Source: Brasenia schreberi
Taxonomy: Eukaryota > Streptophyta > Magnoliopsida > Nymphaeales > Cabombaceae
Reading direction: 5' to 3'
Assembly (NCBI GenBank): GCA_036023115.1
Contig: JAYKKT010000076.1
Span: 5,828,001 to 5,892,000 of the forward strand
Length of the DNA: 64,000 nucleotides
Shown here: one piece after another, positions 32,101-44,547 of the stretch
How positions within the stretch are numbered: position 1 is the stretch's first letter
Layout: the number at the start of each line of letters is the position of its first letter
The notes under the pieces: generated by a model
Told to the model about the DNA's origin: nothing
The model's input: the letters and a program-made list of their open reading frames with translations, nothing else
The model's database searches: none
Translations under genes and position numbers: made by a program

Positions 32101-33400
32101 AAAAGGTTAGTGTTTATCACTCGAAGAACAACACTATCCTAACCTTCTTTTTCAAAAAGTTAAATTTGATCTTTGGATGCCGACCACTCAAAATCTATGC
32201 CATCTATAAGAGATCAACTTTAACAATGGTAAGCACACTTGTTACTTTCCAAAGCATGCGATTCAAAATCATTTTTCAACATATAACCATTTTCAACATC
32301 ACATCACATCACCAACCGTGTACAATAACAACTCAATTAGTTAATAAATCTATCAAATAGCTTTAATATCATTCTAAATCATTTATTTGAAAATTTTGAT
32401 AAAGAACTTGTAGCATGCTTATACATGACAAACAACTTTTGTCAACTCTCTGTTTGTGCATACATCAAGTGTGGAGAACCAGAAAGAGCTTTTGGTGTAA
32501 GAGTCTTATCTATCTTGCCATCAAGTTACCATGGTGAGCGTATGGCCACTCTGGTGGTCACCACCCCTTGAGAATCCAGAACATTGGAGACCCTCCCATG
32601 CAAACTGGAGGAGCCCTAGAGGAGAGTCCTTGTAGCCTGTAAATTTGGTTGCAGGTTGTGGGTATCTCAAGCCTCCAAAGCTATGCAAAGATGATGGCAC
32701 TACAGTTGTCCAAGTTGAAGCAAGGACTCATCTAGTAATTTTGGAGAACACCTATGCTGACCTTGGTTGCCGGCTTTGCTAGGGAGGTGAATTATTGTCT
32801 TCTAGACTTTAGGTTCATTTCCAAAAGCTCAGGTGGGGACACCATCTGACATCAAGTTCATTATAGGCCAAAAGGGACTCTTCCCGATATATTGTGGAGC
32901 AAATGAACTTTGTCGTGAAGGGTGGAGTATGGAAACAAGCATGCAGAACCCTACTAGTCAATCATTGGTTGGTTTCTAAGTAAAGCACAAAAGCTTAAGA
33001 AAGGGGATTATTATTTACACACTTTTTTTAGTATCCACACACCCCTAATTTACACAATACTGAAAATACTTGTACAATAATTTCCTTCTCTTCTCCACAC
33101 ATAATTCTGGCATTTCTTTCTTTCTACTTTGTAGACCAATATTTTAATTGTTTGGAGCTACTGTTGTTTTCTTCGAAACCAAAGAATACGCATTTATTAT
33201 CTTATGAACTTCACCTAAGATTTACAAAACAAGAAAGAGATGATTAATCTAACCAATTTTCAAAGTTTTAAGAGGTTGGTTCTTAGAAATATTTTCGTAT
33301 TTTTGTATGTTTATGTCATCTTTGTATTTTTTTCTATTTTGTTGATGTTTCACGATTTTGGATCAAAGAATTTACTCATTAGATTTTTTTATTTGAAATA
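32101..33400. other. Unassigned stretch
   Basis: 32520-32990 has higher G+C than its surroundings and broken reading frames; it looks like a decayed coding piece but I could not identify it. The rest is AT-rich with no feature recognised. Confidence 0.35.
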
Positions 33401-33404
33401 TGAT

Positions 33405-33590
33405 ACAAGCGTGCATGTCTCTCTTGAAGGAGTGACACATCCCTCCTTAGAGAGAGATACAACAGAATAACATCTCTCCTTGAAGAAGAGAAGAGGTTGG
33501 TCCACGTCTCTTCCTGAAGGGAGCATGATTGAGCTACATCTCCCCCAATAAGAGATGTGCATGGGTCGTGTCGCTATCAAACAATAGACA
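33405..33590. repeat. Hairpin-rich GAGATG/GTCTC repeat block, possible left end of a MULE
   Basis: Alternating CATGTCTCTCTTGAAGGAG, CTCCTTAGAGAGAG, CATCTCTCCTTGAAG, CGTCTCTTCCTGAAGGGAG, CATCTCCCCCAATAAGAGATG. Many adjacent words are short inverted repeats around TTGAAG or CAATAA loops. Part of it (CAATAAGAGATGTGCATGGG) resembles the reverse complement of 40775-40810, in the inverted sense expected of transposon ends. Confidence 0.5.
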
Positions 33591-33899
33591 TGTTTGAGTC
33601 ACTTTTCTCATGTTATATGTGTATATATGTTTTAAACCTTATATCTCTTTATGTATTACAAAATGACAAACAACTCGAGCGAAAACACTTATGGTAGAGT
33701 AGTATATGAGAAGACAATTGATTAAAATATTTATTATTTTGAGATTAGGGAGACTGTAAGTGATTGTAGTGTACCAGATGATATATTCTTTGATTGGTTT
33801 GTCAACGAAGATGAAATATTTGTTGACTATGAGGGTCATAGACTTGACTATTAACTCATTTTGTGACAAAGGATGTATTTAGTAGTCGCAATGAACATA

Positions 33900-36000
33900 T
33901 TGAGTATGTAACAAATATTGAGAGGAAACATTTGTTATTATTATTCTTTGTTTGAAGAGTAAAGACATAACAAGCAAGATATGACTTGGGTGTGAAATGA
34001 GTGACAAATACAAGACAAGTAAAAATATTTGTATTGAAAATAGTAGGTGGACAAACACTAAGAAGGTAGAGTGTCCATTGTTATTAAGAGGAAAGGGTGT
34101 ACTTGATGGTTATTGGGAGTTGAATGTAGTGAATGGGACATACAATTACCTTCTAGGCTTGTATTTTGAAGGGCATGCTTTTGCAGGAAGATTGAGTAAA
34201 TCTAAGTATAGTGTGACAAAGGACTTTACAAAAGTCATTGCAAACTGAAACATTTTTTGATGCATTTGAAGGAGGTTGATAATACAAATGTTAATACGGT
34301 ATATTTATAATGCATAAATGAAAATTATGAAGGAAAATAGGAGTTTTTGAAGTATTCTACAACAACTATTACATGATCTAAACTCTCACCAATATCATAC
34401 AAGACATCTTAAAATCCCGGATACGAATATTATCAGTGACATCGTATTTGCACATCCTTGTTCAATGTAACAATTACATGCATTTTCTATGTATTAGAAT
34501 TTGATAGCATATGTAAGACAAATATGTAAGAGTTTTCTCACTTTTTTTAAAATATTAGACCGTATGAAGTGTGTACGGTTATATATACTTCAAATGTTTT
34601 AGGTATAAGACAAATATGTAAGAATTTTTTTATAGTCTTCTATTTTATGAGTGCGAAAAAGGAAGAGAATTTTATTTGGGTATTGAGATGTGTGAGAAAG
34701 TTATGTACTTAAACAACTTTCCATGTGTAAGTTGCAGTGATCGTAATCTAGTATTAATGAATATCATTCAAATCATATTCCCTGATGAGACTCACTTTTT
34801 ATATAGACGATATGTAGTTAAAGTATTTATTGTAAAATTCACAAGAAATAAAGAGATGATGAGTGCATTCGATATAGGTTGGAGAGATTCATTATGATAC
34901 TCACACAACTAATAGGCATGTGAAATTTGTTGTCAATGTATAAATAATCTATTATTTTTTAATCTTATAATGATTGTTTATTAATGGTCGTGAGGGTGGA
35001 AAGTGTATATGTAAGGTTGAAAATGTTCCTCAATAACTCAATGGAGCGATTTGATACAATTTAAAGACCGTTACACTCATTGATAGAGTTGTAAATTATA
35101 GAATTGAAGAATTATATTGATGTGGCAGAAGATATTGCAGCAAAGCTTGAGAGAAGAATATCATGATATGCTCTTGATTTTATTATTAGAGAGTACAATT
35201 GTGTGGAGATAGTAGGTTCAAACCCTTGTTTTTATTATATATTGTGATGTTCACATGGGGTTGTCATGTGCTCACGAGATCAACCTTCTCCTTAAATGTG
35301 ATGAATCAATATAATTGTTAGTAGTTGATATATTTTTGAGGAAGCTAAACATAGAAGAGGATATGTCATATATTGCTGATCACACAGGAGATGATGATAT
35401 AAGAATATCTATGATGGAGACTGTTTGGAGAAAGTTAAAGAACCATCCACATCGAGACAAATTTGTTAAGATGTTGAATGAGCAGTTGAGTCTTGAGTAC
35501 ATCACCCTAAAGAGTCACCCATTTGTCATCCTAAAGGGAGACCAAGTAACAAATTTATAAAAAGATTTTTTTATATTTTGAGCATGAAAACATGAATGCT
35601 GCTCTTAGAAGAAAGCATGAACATAGACACACATGTGGTTGAGGGTGTGAGGCCTCTCTTGGGGTCGATCATTCCTCTTTAGGGAGTTATGAACCTCTTT
35701 CAAATTTCAAATTTCAACTTTCCTCATTCTTGTATTGGGTTTCTCTATTAGAAGAATATTTTGAGGCAGTAAGACTTTGAACTCACATATAAGATGCTTG
35801 GATGAATGTTATTGCAGATAAAAATTATAGGTATCGAGTCATTGACATACTTTTAAGACAGAAAGGAGTGGTAGAATAAAGCTCATAGAGAATGCTTAAA
35901 GAAAGTGGCACATAAGTATGACATATATTCATGGGATTTCATATAAGATGGTGGTGTTGATACTGTTATTTGTTGTATTGTATATATGAGGGATAGGCCA
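33900..36000 (+). pseudogene. MULE transposase with C-terminal OTU protease-like domain, relic
   Basis: In order: VECPLLLRGKGVLDGYWEL and FEGHAFAGRLS (about 34070-34200; the CPF-LRG and GH..AGRLS zone before the MULE transposase). Then SDIVFAHP (about 34433), FYECEKEENFIW (about 34640), CSDRNLVLMNIIQIIFPDE (about 34735-34790; family: TDRDLALMNAI..VFP), a helical stretch VWRKLKNHPHRDKFVKMLNEQ (about 35428), and NVIADKNYRYRVIDILL (about 35808-35860; family OTU start: DV.ADGNCGYR). The OTU catalytic Cys is Tyr here. Many stops and shifts. It would have mobilised the element; the OTU part is of unknown role in such transposases. Confidence 0.7.
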
Positions 36001-36950
36001 TGTCAGTAATTATTAGATGTTTATGTCAAACATAAGTTTGGTCATTGTTACTTGATGAAACAAAGCATTAATACTCTTTATAAGAGTATCGATGACATTT
36101 TTTCTGTTAGTGTTAGACAATGACCAATCAACTATGAGGGATGTATGATGCATGTGCTATCATCATGTTGTCCTACATTTTCTGACAATAATTACAATGT
36201 CTTTAAATATGATTATGTTATTTGGATATTCAATTTATCCAATTTGTGATTTATTTTCGCTTATGCTCTTATTTTTTTCTAGACACACATGGTTGATGAC
36301 TCTCCAATACCTTCTATATTTTCATGTTAGCAACGATACCAACATGAAAGTGTGAGAATTATAATCGACCATTTCATGAATATATTGAGATGTATATATA
36401 AATGAGAGGACTAACAGATGATATTGTGTATGACATTGAAGTCGACAATTAGATGTTATTTACTTTTTATAAATGTAGTTATTTTTTCAATTGAAACAAA
36501 ACATTATTTCGTAACAATTATGTATATTAAGGGCAAAAGTGACAAACCAAAGTGTCATTCATTGTAAATGTTATTTACATATACATTTAATGAATAATAC
36601 ACCAGAATATCCCAAATGCAACATGTAAACTCATATATAATATATCGTTTCAGTGCATAAATCATTTGCAACATCGACCTCATGCATTCTCACCATCATC
36701 CTCATATATAGTCAAATGATATGTTCATTGGCAACATTGTTCGTATGTATCTAACAACTCTAGTAATGAAGGGTCATCTGATAATAGTAATGGAACGCTC
36801 TCTAAATGTAGTAAAGTTGGTGATAGAGTGTCTCGTAATATGGTAAGACATTGATATAAGAAAGTAATTAAAAAAGTTAGTAAAATGTGATAAATCAAAA
36901 CAAAGTTAAAGACCACACTAACACAAACAATTATTTATTTACATACATGA
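36000..36950. other. Unassigned stretch between transposase and PMD relic
   Basis: AT-rich. Frames near 36000-36420 may be the end of the transposase protein. Nothing recognisable from 36420 to 36950. Confidence 0.35.
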
Positions 36951-36959
36951 AGAATGATG

Positions 36960-38174
36960 TATCATGTTACCTAGCTGGAGTCAGACTTAACCAATTGATA
37001 CAATCTCTCAAAATAAACTGCTACATTTGGGGAATATATTACTCCATGTACAACTAATTACACTCATAAGGATACGTTGCTGGAACACTAAAGTTCCCAA
37101 GTTCAAAATAGTGTGAGCGTTGTCCCTCCCAAGTAGTGTCATGTGGCTCGCATTGTACCTTATACACATTGGGCTTTGCATGAATATTTGAAATAGAGGG
37201 CCTTATCAATGCAACTAGGATGCCTTGACAACTAGTGAATTATCAAACTACATGATCTGGTATATGGTTCCATAATATATATACACCTAATACATCCATG
37301 ATATCCAGATAACTAATATACATTACAATCTAAGTACTTTGCAGAATGATATAGCTGTTAGTCAATTTGTATTGCATAAAATAAAAGATAAGAATATATA
37401 ACATTACAAGTTGTGTTTAATATAAAAATATAAAATATAGTTGTAATTTCATAAATTACCTATGCTTTCTTCATCAAATCTAGTTGTTTATGGCACTTAA
37501 TAAGCTAATTGATAGGAGATTTCCTATGACAAACATTTTTCATCTATCGGCCTGCTCTTGGTTCCCCATCTAGAGAACAATAATACAAATTCTTACATGA
37601 AATAAAGAAGTATATCTACTAAGTTGTTGTGCCTCTATTCAGGATGCCTTTCCTAGCTGATACAAGTAAGCTAATATTGTTGCACCATAAGCATAATTGT
37701 CAACCCTCCACACATCATGTACCAATAGATCCATGATCATTATTGGCACTTTATCTCTAAACTTATCATGATATAATATACAACCTAGCTAATACAAAAA
37801 ACCTTATTTTCATTGCTAACTCTCCTTGAAAAACTACTTTGGAGCACCTCAAACTGAATGTCTCCGAACTTAATTTCTAATACTATTTTATCGATATTCA
37901 TCCCAACGTATCACTCAAAATATCTTTCTTGCTTCTAGCCATCATCTCTTCCATCAAGATAACAAGTTGTCCCTCCATTGAAACCAAGTATCTCGTGGAC
38001 ATTATGAAGTATAATAGTCATCAAACCCCATGGTATGTGAAAGTTGTTTATGTTTAGTTGGCAACGTTCAATAAAAGCAATAAACAATGCATGATCAATA
38101 ACTTCATACAACAAACCTTCATACCTAATTAACCCACTCTTACATGCAATCTCAAACCAATTACTAGGTCTCAC
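36960..38174 (-). pseudogene. Plant mobile domain (PMD/MAIN-like) gene, relic
   Basis: The minus strand from 38174 reads LLYEVIDHALFIAFIERCQ, then NNFHIPWGLMTIILHNVHEILGF. This matches the PMD signature (ALI.ALVERW.PET.TFHLPWGEMT.TL.DV..LLGL). Further on come WRVDNYAYGATILAYLYQLG with KAS (about 37715-37660; family: SWGSAVLAYLYR.L..AS) and LWNHIPDHVV (about 37255). Frames shift several times and intron-like gaps are present. PMD proteins include MAIN and the so-called PP7 long-form homologues, and PMDs also ride in MULEs and Ty3 elements. Here it faces a MULE transposase. Confidence 0.7.
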
Positions 38175-38686
38175 AAAAGTTCTCTTTACTAACTATGTTG
38201 TGCCAATAATATACCTTGTATAAGTCGTTATAACTTTTTGTATTGTGTGCATATTTACCTTTACATAGTCAGTTGTAATAGTGAGAATTGATATTGAATG
38301 TACAATTTTACTAAAGTCAGAAATTACATGTTCCTATCATATCTAACCTTCAAAGTTTGGTCATATTAAGGAATCTCTCATTCTCAATCTCTATAATATA
38401 AATATCAATCTTTGAGTTATATATATCTTCCTCATATCAGGAAGGCCCAACTTCATCAATATTTATATCTATCAAAATATCTTCTTGTTCTCATTGTTGG
38501 ATGCGAGATTGTCCTCTTTATGATACGATATTACATCTCCTAAAGGAAACGGTAACATTATACTCTTCTTCTTGTGCCCTATGAACCATATACACATATC
38601 GAAAAAAAATCAATTAGTCAAATCTTACACATTCAAAACAAGAGAAACATGCATCAGGTGTGTCTCCCTTATGCACATGTGTCTCC

Positions 38687-38694
38687 CTTATGCA
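38687..38694. repeat. hAT-3 target-site duplication, left
   Basis: CTTATGCA, repeated exactly at 40741-40748. Confidence 0.92.
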
Positions 38695-40740
38695 CAATGG
38701 CAGACCTACGTTATGGCCTCAAGGGATGGCTGCCCCCTAGGAATTTTATAAAATTTGTACTACTTTTTGAAATTTCATGAAAAAAAGTGAAAATCGCTCC
38801 CCACAAGTTTTTTGGAAAAGGAAATGAGGTACGTTACAAAATGTTAACATTTTATCCATCCGCCTGCAAAATAGAAAAATATGAACCTGTATATGTTATT
38901 AACAATGAGTTTGGATCATATTTTCAAAAAGATCTATCTCAACCAACCCATTACAATTGATATGCCCTAATTCTCTCTCTCTCATGGTTCTGCCAGAGTC
39001 CCGGACCATCAGTGGGCTATGGGCTCCTCCTCCTCCTGGTCAGCTTGGAAGCCGATCTCTCTCTATTTCTCAGTGACTCACATTGAGGTTTTCCATTGGC
39101 TTGCCATGTTATTTGCGTTCACTTATCCCATGTTTATGTGTTCTCCATTATGTAACAGAATGCTTTGACCCACTTGATGGTCTCCAAAAATTACCCTATA
39201 AATACAGGACTTCTAGCCATAAACCTTTGGCAAATTTAATAATGTCTTTGGTTAATAATCGGTTCACTAGAGCTAATCTGAGTGTATAAGAAGCTCTATT
39301 AGTGTGACCTGGAAACCATATTGAATCTATAAATTTATATTTCATACCTTTGGTCTTGATTGTTTTCCAAGCTGAACAAAATTCTTTCTAGTTAAAGAAT
39401 GTTGACCGCATTTCATATCTATCGTGCTATAACAGGTGGTATGTAGACTACCTACACTCTCGCTTTCATTCCCTGAGCCATGAACTTTCATAATTGTTGG
39501 TCCACTTGAGTACCAAGGATCAACCTAAAACTTTGTCTTGTCGCCAACTTTCTATAATAGTTCATCTATTAAGATTGAAATTCCCACTCATGTAGTTTTC
39601 ATCCCCATGATTTATGTGTTTCATTATAAAGAAACACACTATTGGTATGCAAGTATTTTACCTGCACAAACAAATGTATGTAGACGTAGTAGCTATCTCC
39701 AATTTTTTTGGCATAGATGAATGGTATTACACTATGGAAGATATTAATGTTTAAAGTCAGGGCATACTGAATTATTAGCATGATTTTCTTTTCCATATTA
39801 TGTATTATTGTTTTTTATTCCACATTTATGGTTTATTAAATGTAGTTCACTTTGTATCTGTTTGGTAAATCACACTATTAGCACCCTGCTCTTTTAGTTG
39901 TGTTGAACTCCAAAATTTTATAGCAAATTTAAGCAAGCACTCTTACAAGTATTTTGTATCTAGTAATAGCTGGGGTTGGGAATTACCCCAGGAGCAGCTT
40001 CTTCGCTAGCTTGAGGAGCTCCAAGATGAAGACCATAATTACGGCTTTGCTAGTTTGCTTTAATTGTCCCCAAATGACTTGTTTATGCGGGTATGGATGC
40101 ACCTTTTAGGACGAGAGTTGTAACCCGACTCGAGCAAATTCGTGAATGAGAGAGAGAGAGAACAAACATAGTAATATTCTTAATACCTGATTGTAAGTAT
40201 TATTAAGTATGTGAGTTGTTTTTCACTATTGAGTTTAATTAGAAGCGTCAGGTATACATCTGTTTTTAAAGTATTGTAGGCTTGTATAAGGATGTTACTT
40301 TGTATAAAGTGCTCTTAAAAAGGCCACCAAGATTCTAAAAGACTTTGACAGGTGTGTTTTGCTGTAAGTTTAGTAGGTATGGGTATTTAATTACTTAGTA
40401 GCTTAAATATGTTATATTAGCAGGTGTTTGACACTGTTATTGTTAGTTAACAAGTGATCATTATCAATAATTATTTGATATTATATTTATATTATATGAG
40501 CAGTTATGTAATACATTCTTCTATTATTGATGGCATTTCATCTTTGTGGTATTTGTAGAACCTTAGTAATATTATTAAATATTTTGGTGGCTTGATTATC
40601 AATTTAAGGATTATTAGTAGCTATGTTTGTGTTAAAATATTGTTTTTACATTAAAAAGTTCATTGTACATAAAAATAACTATATTGTAATTGGTAACTTA
40701 TATTTCTCTCCACACTCTAAATTTTCTAGATCCGCCACTA
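38695..40740. mobile_element. hAT-3, non-autonomous hAT transposon, 2.05 kb
   Basis: Starts CAATGGCAGACCTA and ends TAGATCCGCCACTA; the second reads TAGTGGCGGATCTA in reverse complement. This gives inverted ends close to the CAGTGGCGGA type common in plant hAT elements. An exact 8-bp duplication flanks it. I see no transposase core inside. It differs from the hAT-1/hAT-2 family. Removing it rejoins CTCCCTTATGCA to GGAGACGCGC in a hairpin repeat. Confidence 0.82.
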
Positions 40741-40748
40741 CTTATGCA

Positions 40749-40870
40749 GGAGACGCGCACCAAGAGCGTCTCTCTCCTACGTCAGAGCCACGACATATAT
40801 GCATCTCCCACCAATAGAAAACTGCTCCTAGTATGTGTCTCTCGAGCGACCAGATCTTCAGTATGGGCAC
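40749..40870. repeat. Hairpin-rich repeat block, right part, interrupted by hAT-3
   Basis: Continues the block at 38650-38694 (GTGTGTCTCCCTTATGCACA, twice). It has GAGACGCGCACC, CGTCTCTCTCC, GCATCTCCCACCAATAG and GTGTCTCTCGAGCG. Same word family as 33405-33590 and 48940-49120. Confidence 0.55.
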
Positions 40871-41529
40871 ATCAACATAAGACACTTCCAATGCCATCAT
40901 TTTTATTGGCAACCACTATAAGACAATTGTTCCTATCCTTAGGGGAGTCTAGGTGCCAGTCAATACGTTGGGGCATGTACTAGACTACTCAAGCATTGAT
41001 GCCACCATCCATACGTAACTTCATAGCACCACAAACTGGGATTCCTCCTTCATTGCAACCTATGTATTGTGGTCCACATATTTTACTTCAATAACCTATA
41101 TATCAAATCAAGGTTAATCTTCAGGCATCCAGGCACAATTGGGAATCGATAGTATCCACTGGTCAGTAAGCAAATGCCTCATCCACTGTTAGACCTCGGA
41201 GACACGCATCTATATTGAGATGGGGTTATTGACTTTGTTCACAATGCATTTGGTATAGTGCTTTAGGTGCTCGATGCCGAAATCGATCGAAAGCCTATCC
41301 TAAATGAGTAGACAAACTTATCCCCTATCTCGAGGGGTTTTGAGGCAACGTTTACACCTTTTTGGAACAAGATGATAATTATCTTGGCAAATACTTGTAA
41401 TGGTTTATTTTGGAGTGCATACAGTTGGGTAATAACGAGTTTCACAAGCTCTATCTCTTTCTCTCCTTGATGACATGCAAGCTTGTGCTTGGTATACATC
41501 TCTAAAGATCGGCTTGATATAGACCAAGG

Positions 41530-41930
41530 AGGAGATGCAAAAAGCCTTTCTCAAATGATACAATAAGATTTTGCCTCAGCCTACTCCTACCAACTTAGTG
41601 AATCTCCGACAAAAGGACAGGGAAACTATTAAGGCTTTCTTCGAGAGATTCCATTACATGGTTACTTACCATCAAATGTAGTTCACCGAAGCATAGTATA
41701 TTGCTTCAGCCAAGAATTGCTTAGGATCAAAGATTAAAAGTGCTTAACAGGTCATTTCTATCTCAATTTTGTGCAGTTGGTTAATCAAGCAGTTGAGGTG
41801 GAGTATATCCTAAATATCCCTAATTACCAACTACCAGAGGAAGGGGCAAAACAATTTCAATGGGTGATGACAATCCAAGGAACATATGATAACAATCCAA
41901 ACTTGATTGAAGTTATGGCAACCGAGTTGA
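41530..41930 (+). pseudogene. Ty3/gypsy gag, relic
   Basis: Reads MQKAFLK*YNKILPQPTPTN, then LVNLRQKDRETIKAFFERFH and YMV. This fits the retrotransposon gag core (F..HF, then L..L.Q...ESL..Y..RF). The reading breaks soon after. RTE copy G interrupts the element at 41974. Confidence 0.6.
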
Positions 41931-41957
41931 CATAAGGGCCTCCTTATACATGTAATG

Positions 41958-41973
41958 CTTTACATCCTCTAAA
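41958..41973. repeat. RTE copy G target-site duplication, left
   Basis: CTTTACATCCTCTAAA at 41958-41973, repeated exactly at 44157-44172. Confidence 0.93.
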
Positions 41974-44156
41974 CAACAACAACAACAACAACTAAGCCTT
42001 TTCCCATACTAGACGGGGTCAGCTACATGGATTCTTTGTTTCCACAGATCCCTATCGTGTGCCATGTTCGCAGTTAACTCCCAATAAGCTAGATCATTCT
42101 TTATTGTTTCTTTCCAACACTTTTGTGGTCGTCCTCTACCTCTTTTAATACTTTCCAATTTTAGTTTTTCTAACCTTCTTACAGGTTCTTCTTTTGATCT
42201 TCTTTCTATATGTCCAAACCATCTTAAACGATGTTCTCTCATTTTATCCTCTATTGGTGTCACTCCTAATTTGTTTCTAATAACCTCATTATGTATACGG
42301 TCTTTTCTTGTATGACCACTCATCCATCTCAACATCTTCATTTCTGTCACAGACATCTTTTGTACATGTTGATGATTAACTGCCCGACACTCAGAACCAT
42401 AAAACATGGCATGCCTAATTGCTGCTCTATAATATTTACCTTTTAATTTTAATGGTATCTTCTTATCACAAAGAATACCTGATGCTCCTCTCCATTTTAA
42501 CCAACCAGCATTAATTCTATGTGTAACATCTCCATCAATTCTTCCATCACTTTTAAAAATTGACCCTAGGTATTTAAAACTTTCCTTTTGGGGAATGCAA
42601 TGTGTGCCAATTTTAATTTCTATGTCCTCTGAAGTAGCCAAATGATCAAACTTACATTCCATATATTCTGTCTTTGTTCTACTAAGTCGGAGGCCTTTGT
42701 TTTCTAATGTTTTTCTCAATAGTTCCAATTTTCTATTAACTTTCTCCTTAAACTCCTCCACTAATACAATGTTATCTGCCAATAACATACACCAAGGTAC
42801 TTCATCTTGAATATGTTTTGTTAACTCATCCATCACCATTATAAATAAGTATGGACTTAAAGTTGATCCTTGATGTAACCCAATATTAACTTCAAAGAAG
42901 TCTGTCGTTCCTTCATGAGTCCTCACACATGTTTTTGCACCATCATACATGTCTCTTATAAGGTTAATATATGTCAATGGGATACCTCTTTTTTCTAAAG
43001 TTCTCCAAAGAACCTCCCTCGGTACCCTATCATAAGCTTTTTCTATATCAATAAATATCACGTGAAGGTCTTTCTTTTTTGCTCTAAAATGTTTCATAAG
43101 ACGTCTCAAAAGGTGAATCGCTTCAATAGTAGATCTACCTCGCATAAATCCAAATTGGTTCTCTGTTGTACTTGATACTTGTCTTAACCTACGTTCGATA
43201 ATTCTTTCCCATAATTTCATAGTATGACTCATTAACTTGATACCTCGATAATTCGCACAATTTTGAATGTCTTCCTTGTTCTTATATACGGGTATAAGTG
43301 TACTTGCTCTCCATTCCTCGGGCATCTTTTGGTTTTTCCATATTTCATTAAATAGTCTTGTGAGCCAAGTGATTCCTATTTCTCCTAGTATTTTCCAAAC
43401 TTCTATAGGAATATTATATGGTCCTACCGATTTACCACTCTTCATATGTTTAAGAGCCTCTTTGACTTCATTCTTTTGAATACGTCGGTAGAAATTGTGG
43501 TTTATATACTTTTCTGACTTGGCTAAATCTCCTAAACTAATACTAACATCTTTATTTTCATTAAAAAGATTATAAAAATAGTTTTTCCATCTATTTCTTA
43601 TATCATCATTTGCCACTAGAATTTTTTCATCCTCGTCTTTTATGCATCTAACATAATTAAGATCTTTAGTTTTCTTATCTCTAGCCCTAGCTATCCTAAA
43701 AATATCTCTTTCACCCTCTTTTGAGTTGAGTTTTTTATATAAGTCCTCCCAAATCTTAGCTTTTGCTTTACTAACGGCCTTTTTTGCTTCCTTCTTTGCT
43801 TTCTTATAAGCTTCTAAAGTTTCACTAATTTTCTTAGCATAATGTAATTTGTAACATGCCCCCTTTGCCTTGATTTTATTTTGTACTACTTCACTCCACC
43901 ACCAAGCTTCTTTTTGTGCCGGTACACCTCCCTTAGATACCCCTAAGACATCTTTCGCCACTTTCCTAATATGTATAGCTATATTGTTCCACATATCAGA
44001 GGGTGTACCAACATAATTCCTCATAAATTTTGTAATCCATGTTGTAGAAATCCGACGAAGTTTTACGCTGGCTGTCGGAAGCCTAACACAACCCTCCTCC
44101 TTTATCCGGGCTTGGGACCGGCAATGCAAGGGTGATCCCTTACATGGGCGGAGTTT
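41974..44156 (-). mobile_element. RTE LINE copy G with full leader but endonuclease deleted
   Basis: 2183 bp on the minus strand. It opens with the longest leader of the family in this window (GAAACTCCGCCCATGTAAGG...), shares GGAGGAGGGTTGTGTTAGGC with copy D, then jumps from the leader (ATGAG) to GAATTATGTTGGTACACCC. About 1.1 kb corresponding to 12225-13330 of copy D, the whole endonuclease, is missing. It ends in (TTG)n. The target duplication is perfect and the reading is unbroken, so it is the youngest copy here. Confidence 0.94.
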
Positions 44157-44198
44157 CTTTACATCCTCTAAAGAGCAAGGAAAAGTAAGCCAGTGCAA
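42009..44198 (-). CDS. RTE reverse transcriptase ORF of copy G, 729 codons, endonuclease-less
   Basis: A single open frame from 44198 to the stop at 42009. Its first Met lies in the flanking gypsy sequence; element-encoded codons begin at about 44156. RT motifs: [47 protein letters not shown]. Motif C reads LADN instead of FADD, so the second catalytic Asp is lost and the enzyme should be inactive. The linker ([16 protein letters not shown]) and C-terminal domain are complete. There are no stops, unlike any other copy in the window. An active RTE protein must have copied it in trans, or the FADD change came after insertion. Confidence 0.85.
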   Translation of the reverse strand: MHWLTFPCSLEDVKKLRPCKGSPLHCRSQARIKEEGCVRLPTASVKLRRISTTWITKFMRNYVGTPSDMWNNIAIHIRKVAKDVLGVSKGGVPAQKEAWWWSEVVQNKIKAKGACYKLHYAKKISETLEAYKKAKKEAKKAVSKAKAKIWEDLYKKLNSKEGERDIFRIARARDKKTKDLNYVRCIKDEDEKILVANDDIRNRWKNYFYNLFNENKDVSISLGDLAKSEKYINHNFYRRIQKNEVKEALKHMKSGKSVGPYNIPIEVWKILGEIGITWLTRLFNEIWKNQKMPEEWRASTLIPVYKNKEDIQNCANYRGIKLMSHTMKLWERIIERRLRQVSSTTENQFGFMRGRSTIEAIHLLRRLMKHFRAKKKDLHVIFIDIEKAYDRVPREVLWRTLEKRGIPLTYINLIRDMYDGAKTCVRTHEGTTDFFEVNIGLHQGSTLSPYLFIMVMDELTKHIQDEVPWCMLLADNIVLVEEFKEKVNRKLELLRKTLENKGLRLSRTKTEYMECKFDHLATSEDIEIKIGTHCIPQKESFKYLGSIFKSDGRIDGDVTHRINAGWLKWRGASGILCDKKIPLKLKGKYYRAAIRHAMFYGSECRAVNHQHVQKMSVTEMKMLRWMSGHTRKDRIHNEVIRNKLGVTPIEDKMREHRLRWFGHIERRSKEEPVRRLEKLKLESIKRGRGRPQKCWKETIKNDLAYWELTANMAHDRDLWKQRIHVADPV

Positions 44199-44547
44199 GG
44201 TAACTGTTGTTCTTCCATATTTCTAAGGCCCATCATATTTTTAATATGTTGTTGAAGGATTGGAAAATCCAACCCTTCAAAGGTCACTCCATCCCTTCTT
44301 GGGAGGAACTCAAGAAGATGCTGAAATATCATAAGGTGGCATAACGTTAATACCCACAACATCAATTAGTATGTTAAATTATGTACGGTGATACAAGAAG
44401 CCTTAAAAGAAGGTTGGTTAAAGCTCATGGAAAACAAACTCGACACCGACACAAATTCCTTTCTAGTTGTTTGTGCAACTATAACAATAACAGAGTTTGG
44501 TCATGTCACGTCATGCCATTCTGTGTTGTCTCTGCTGGTGTCACCCA

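Larger units (their letters stand above)
33405..40870 (+). mobile_element. Putative MULE with transposase, OTU domain and a facing PMD gene, dead
   Basis: Between two hairpin-rich blocks (33405-33590; 38650-38694 plus 40749-40870, split by hAT-3) lie a MULE transposase relic on the plus strand and a PMD relic on the minus strand. Without hAT-3 the unit is about 5.4 kb. MULEs that carry extra host-like or protease domains are known. That these blocks are the terminal repeats is my inference from position and weak inverted similarity; no 9-bp target duplication was found. Confidence 0.45.

Noticed and set aside
32440..33000. Coding-like block in the intergenic region
   Set aside because: G+C is raised, but all frames carry stops within about 40 codons and no family was recognised.
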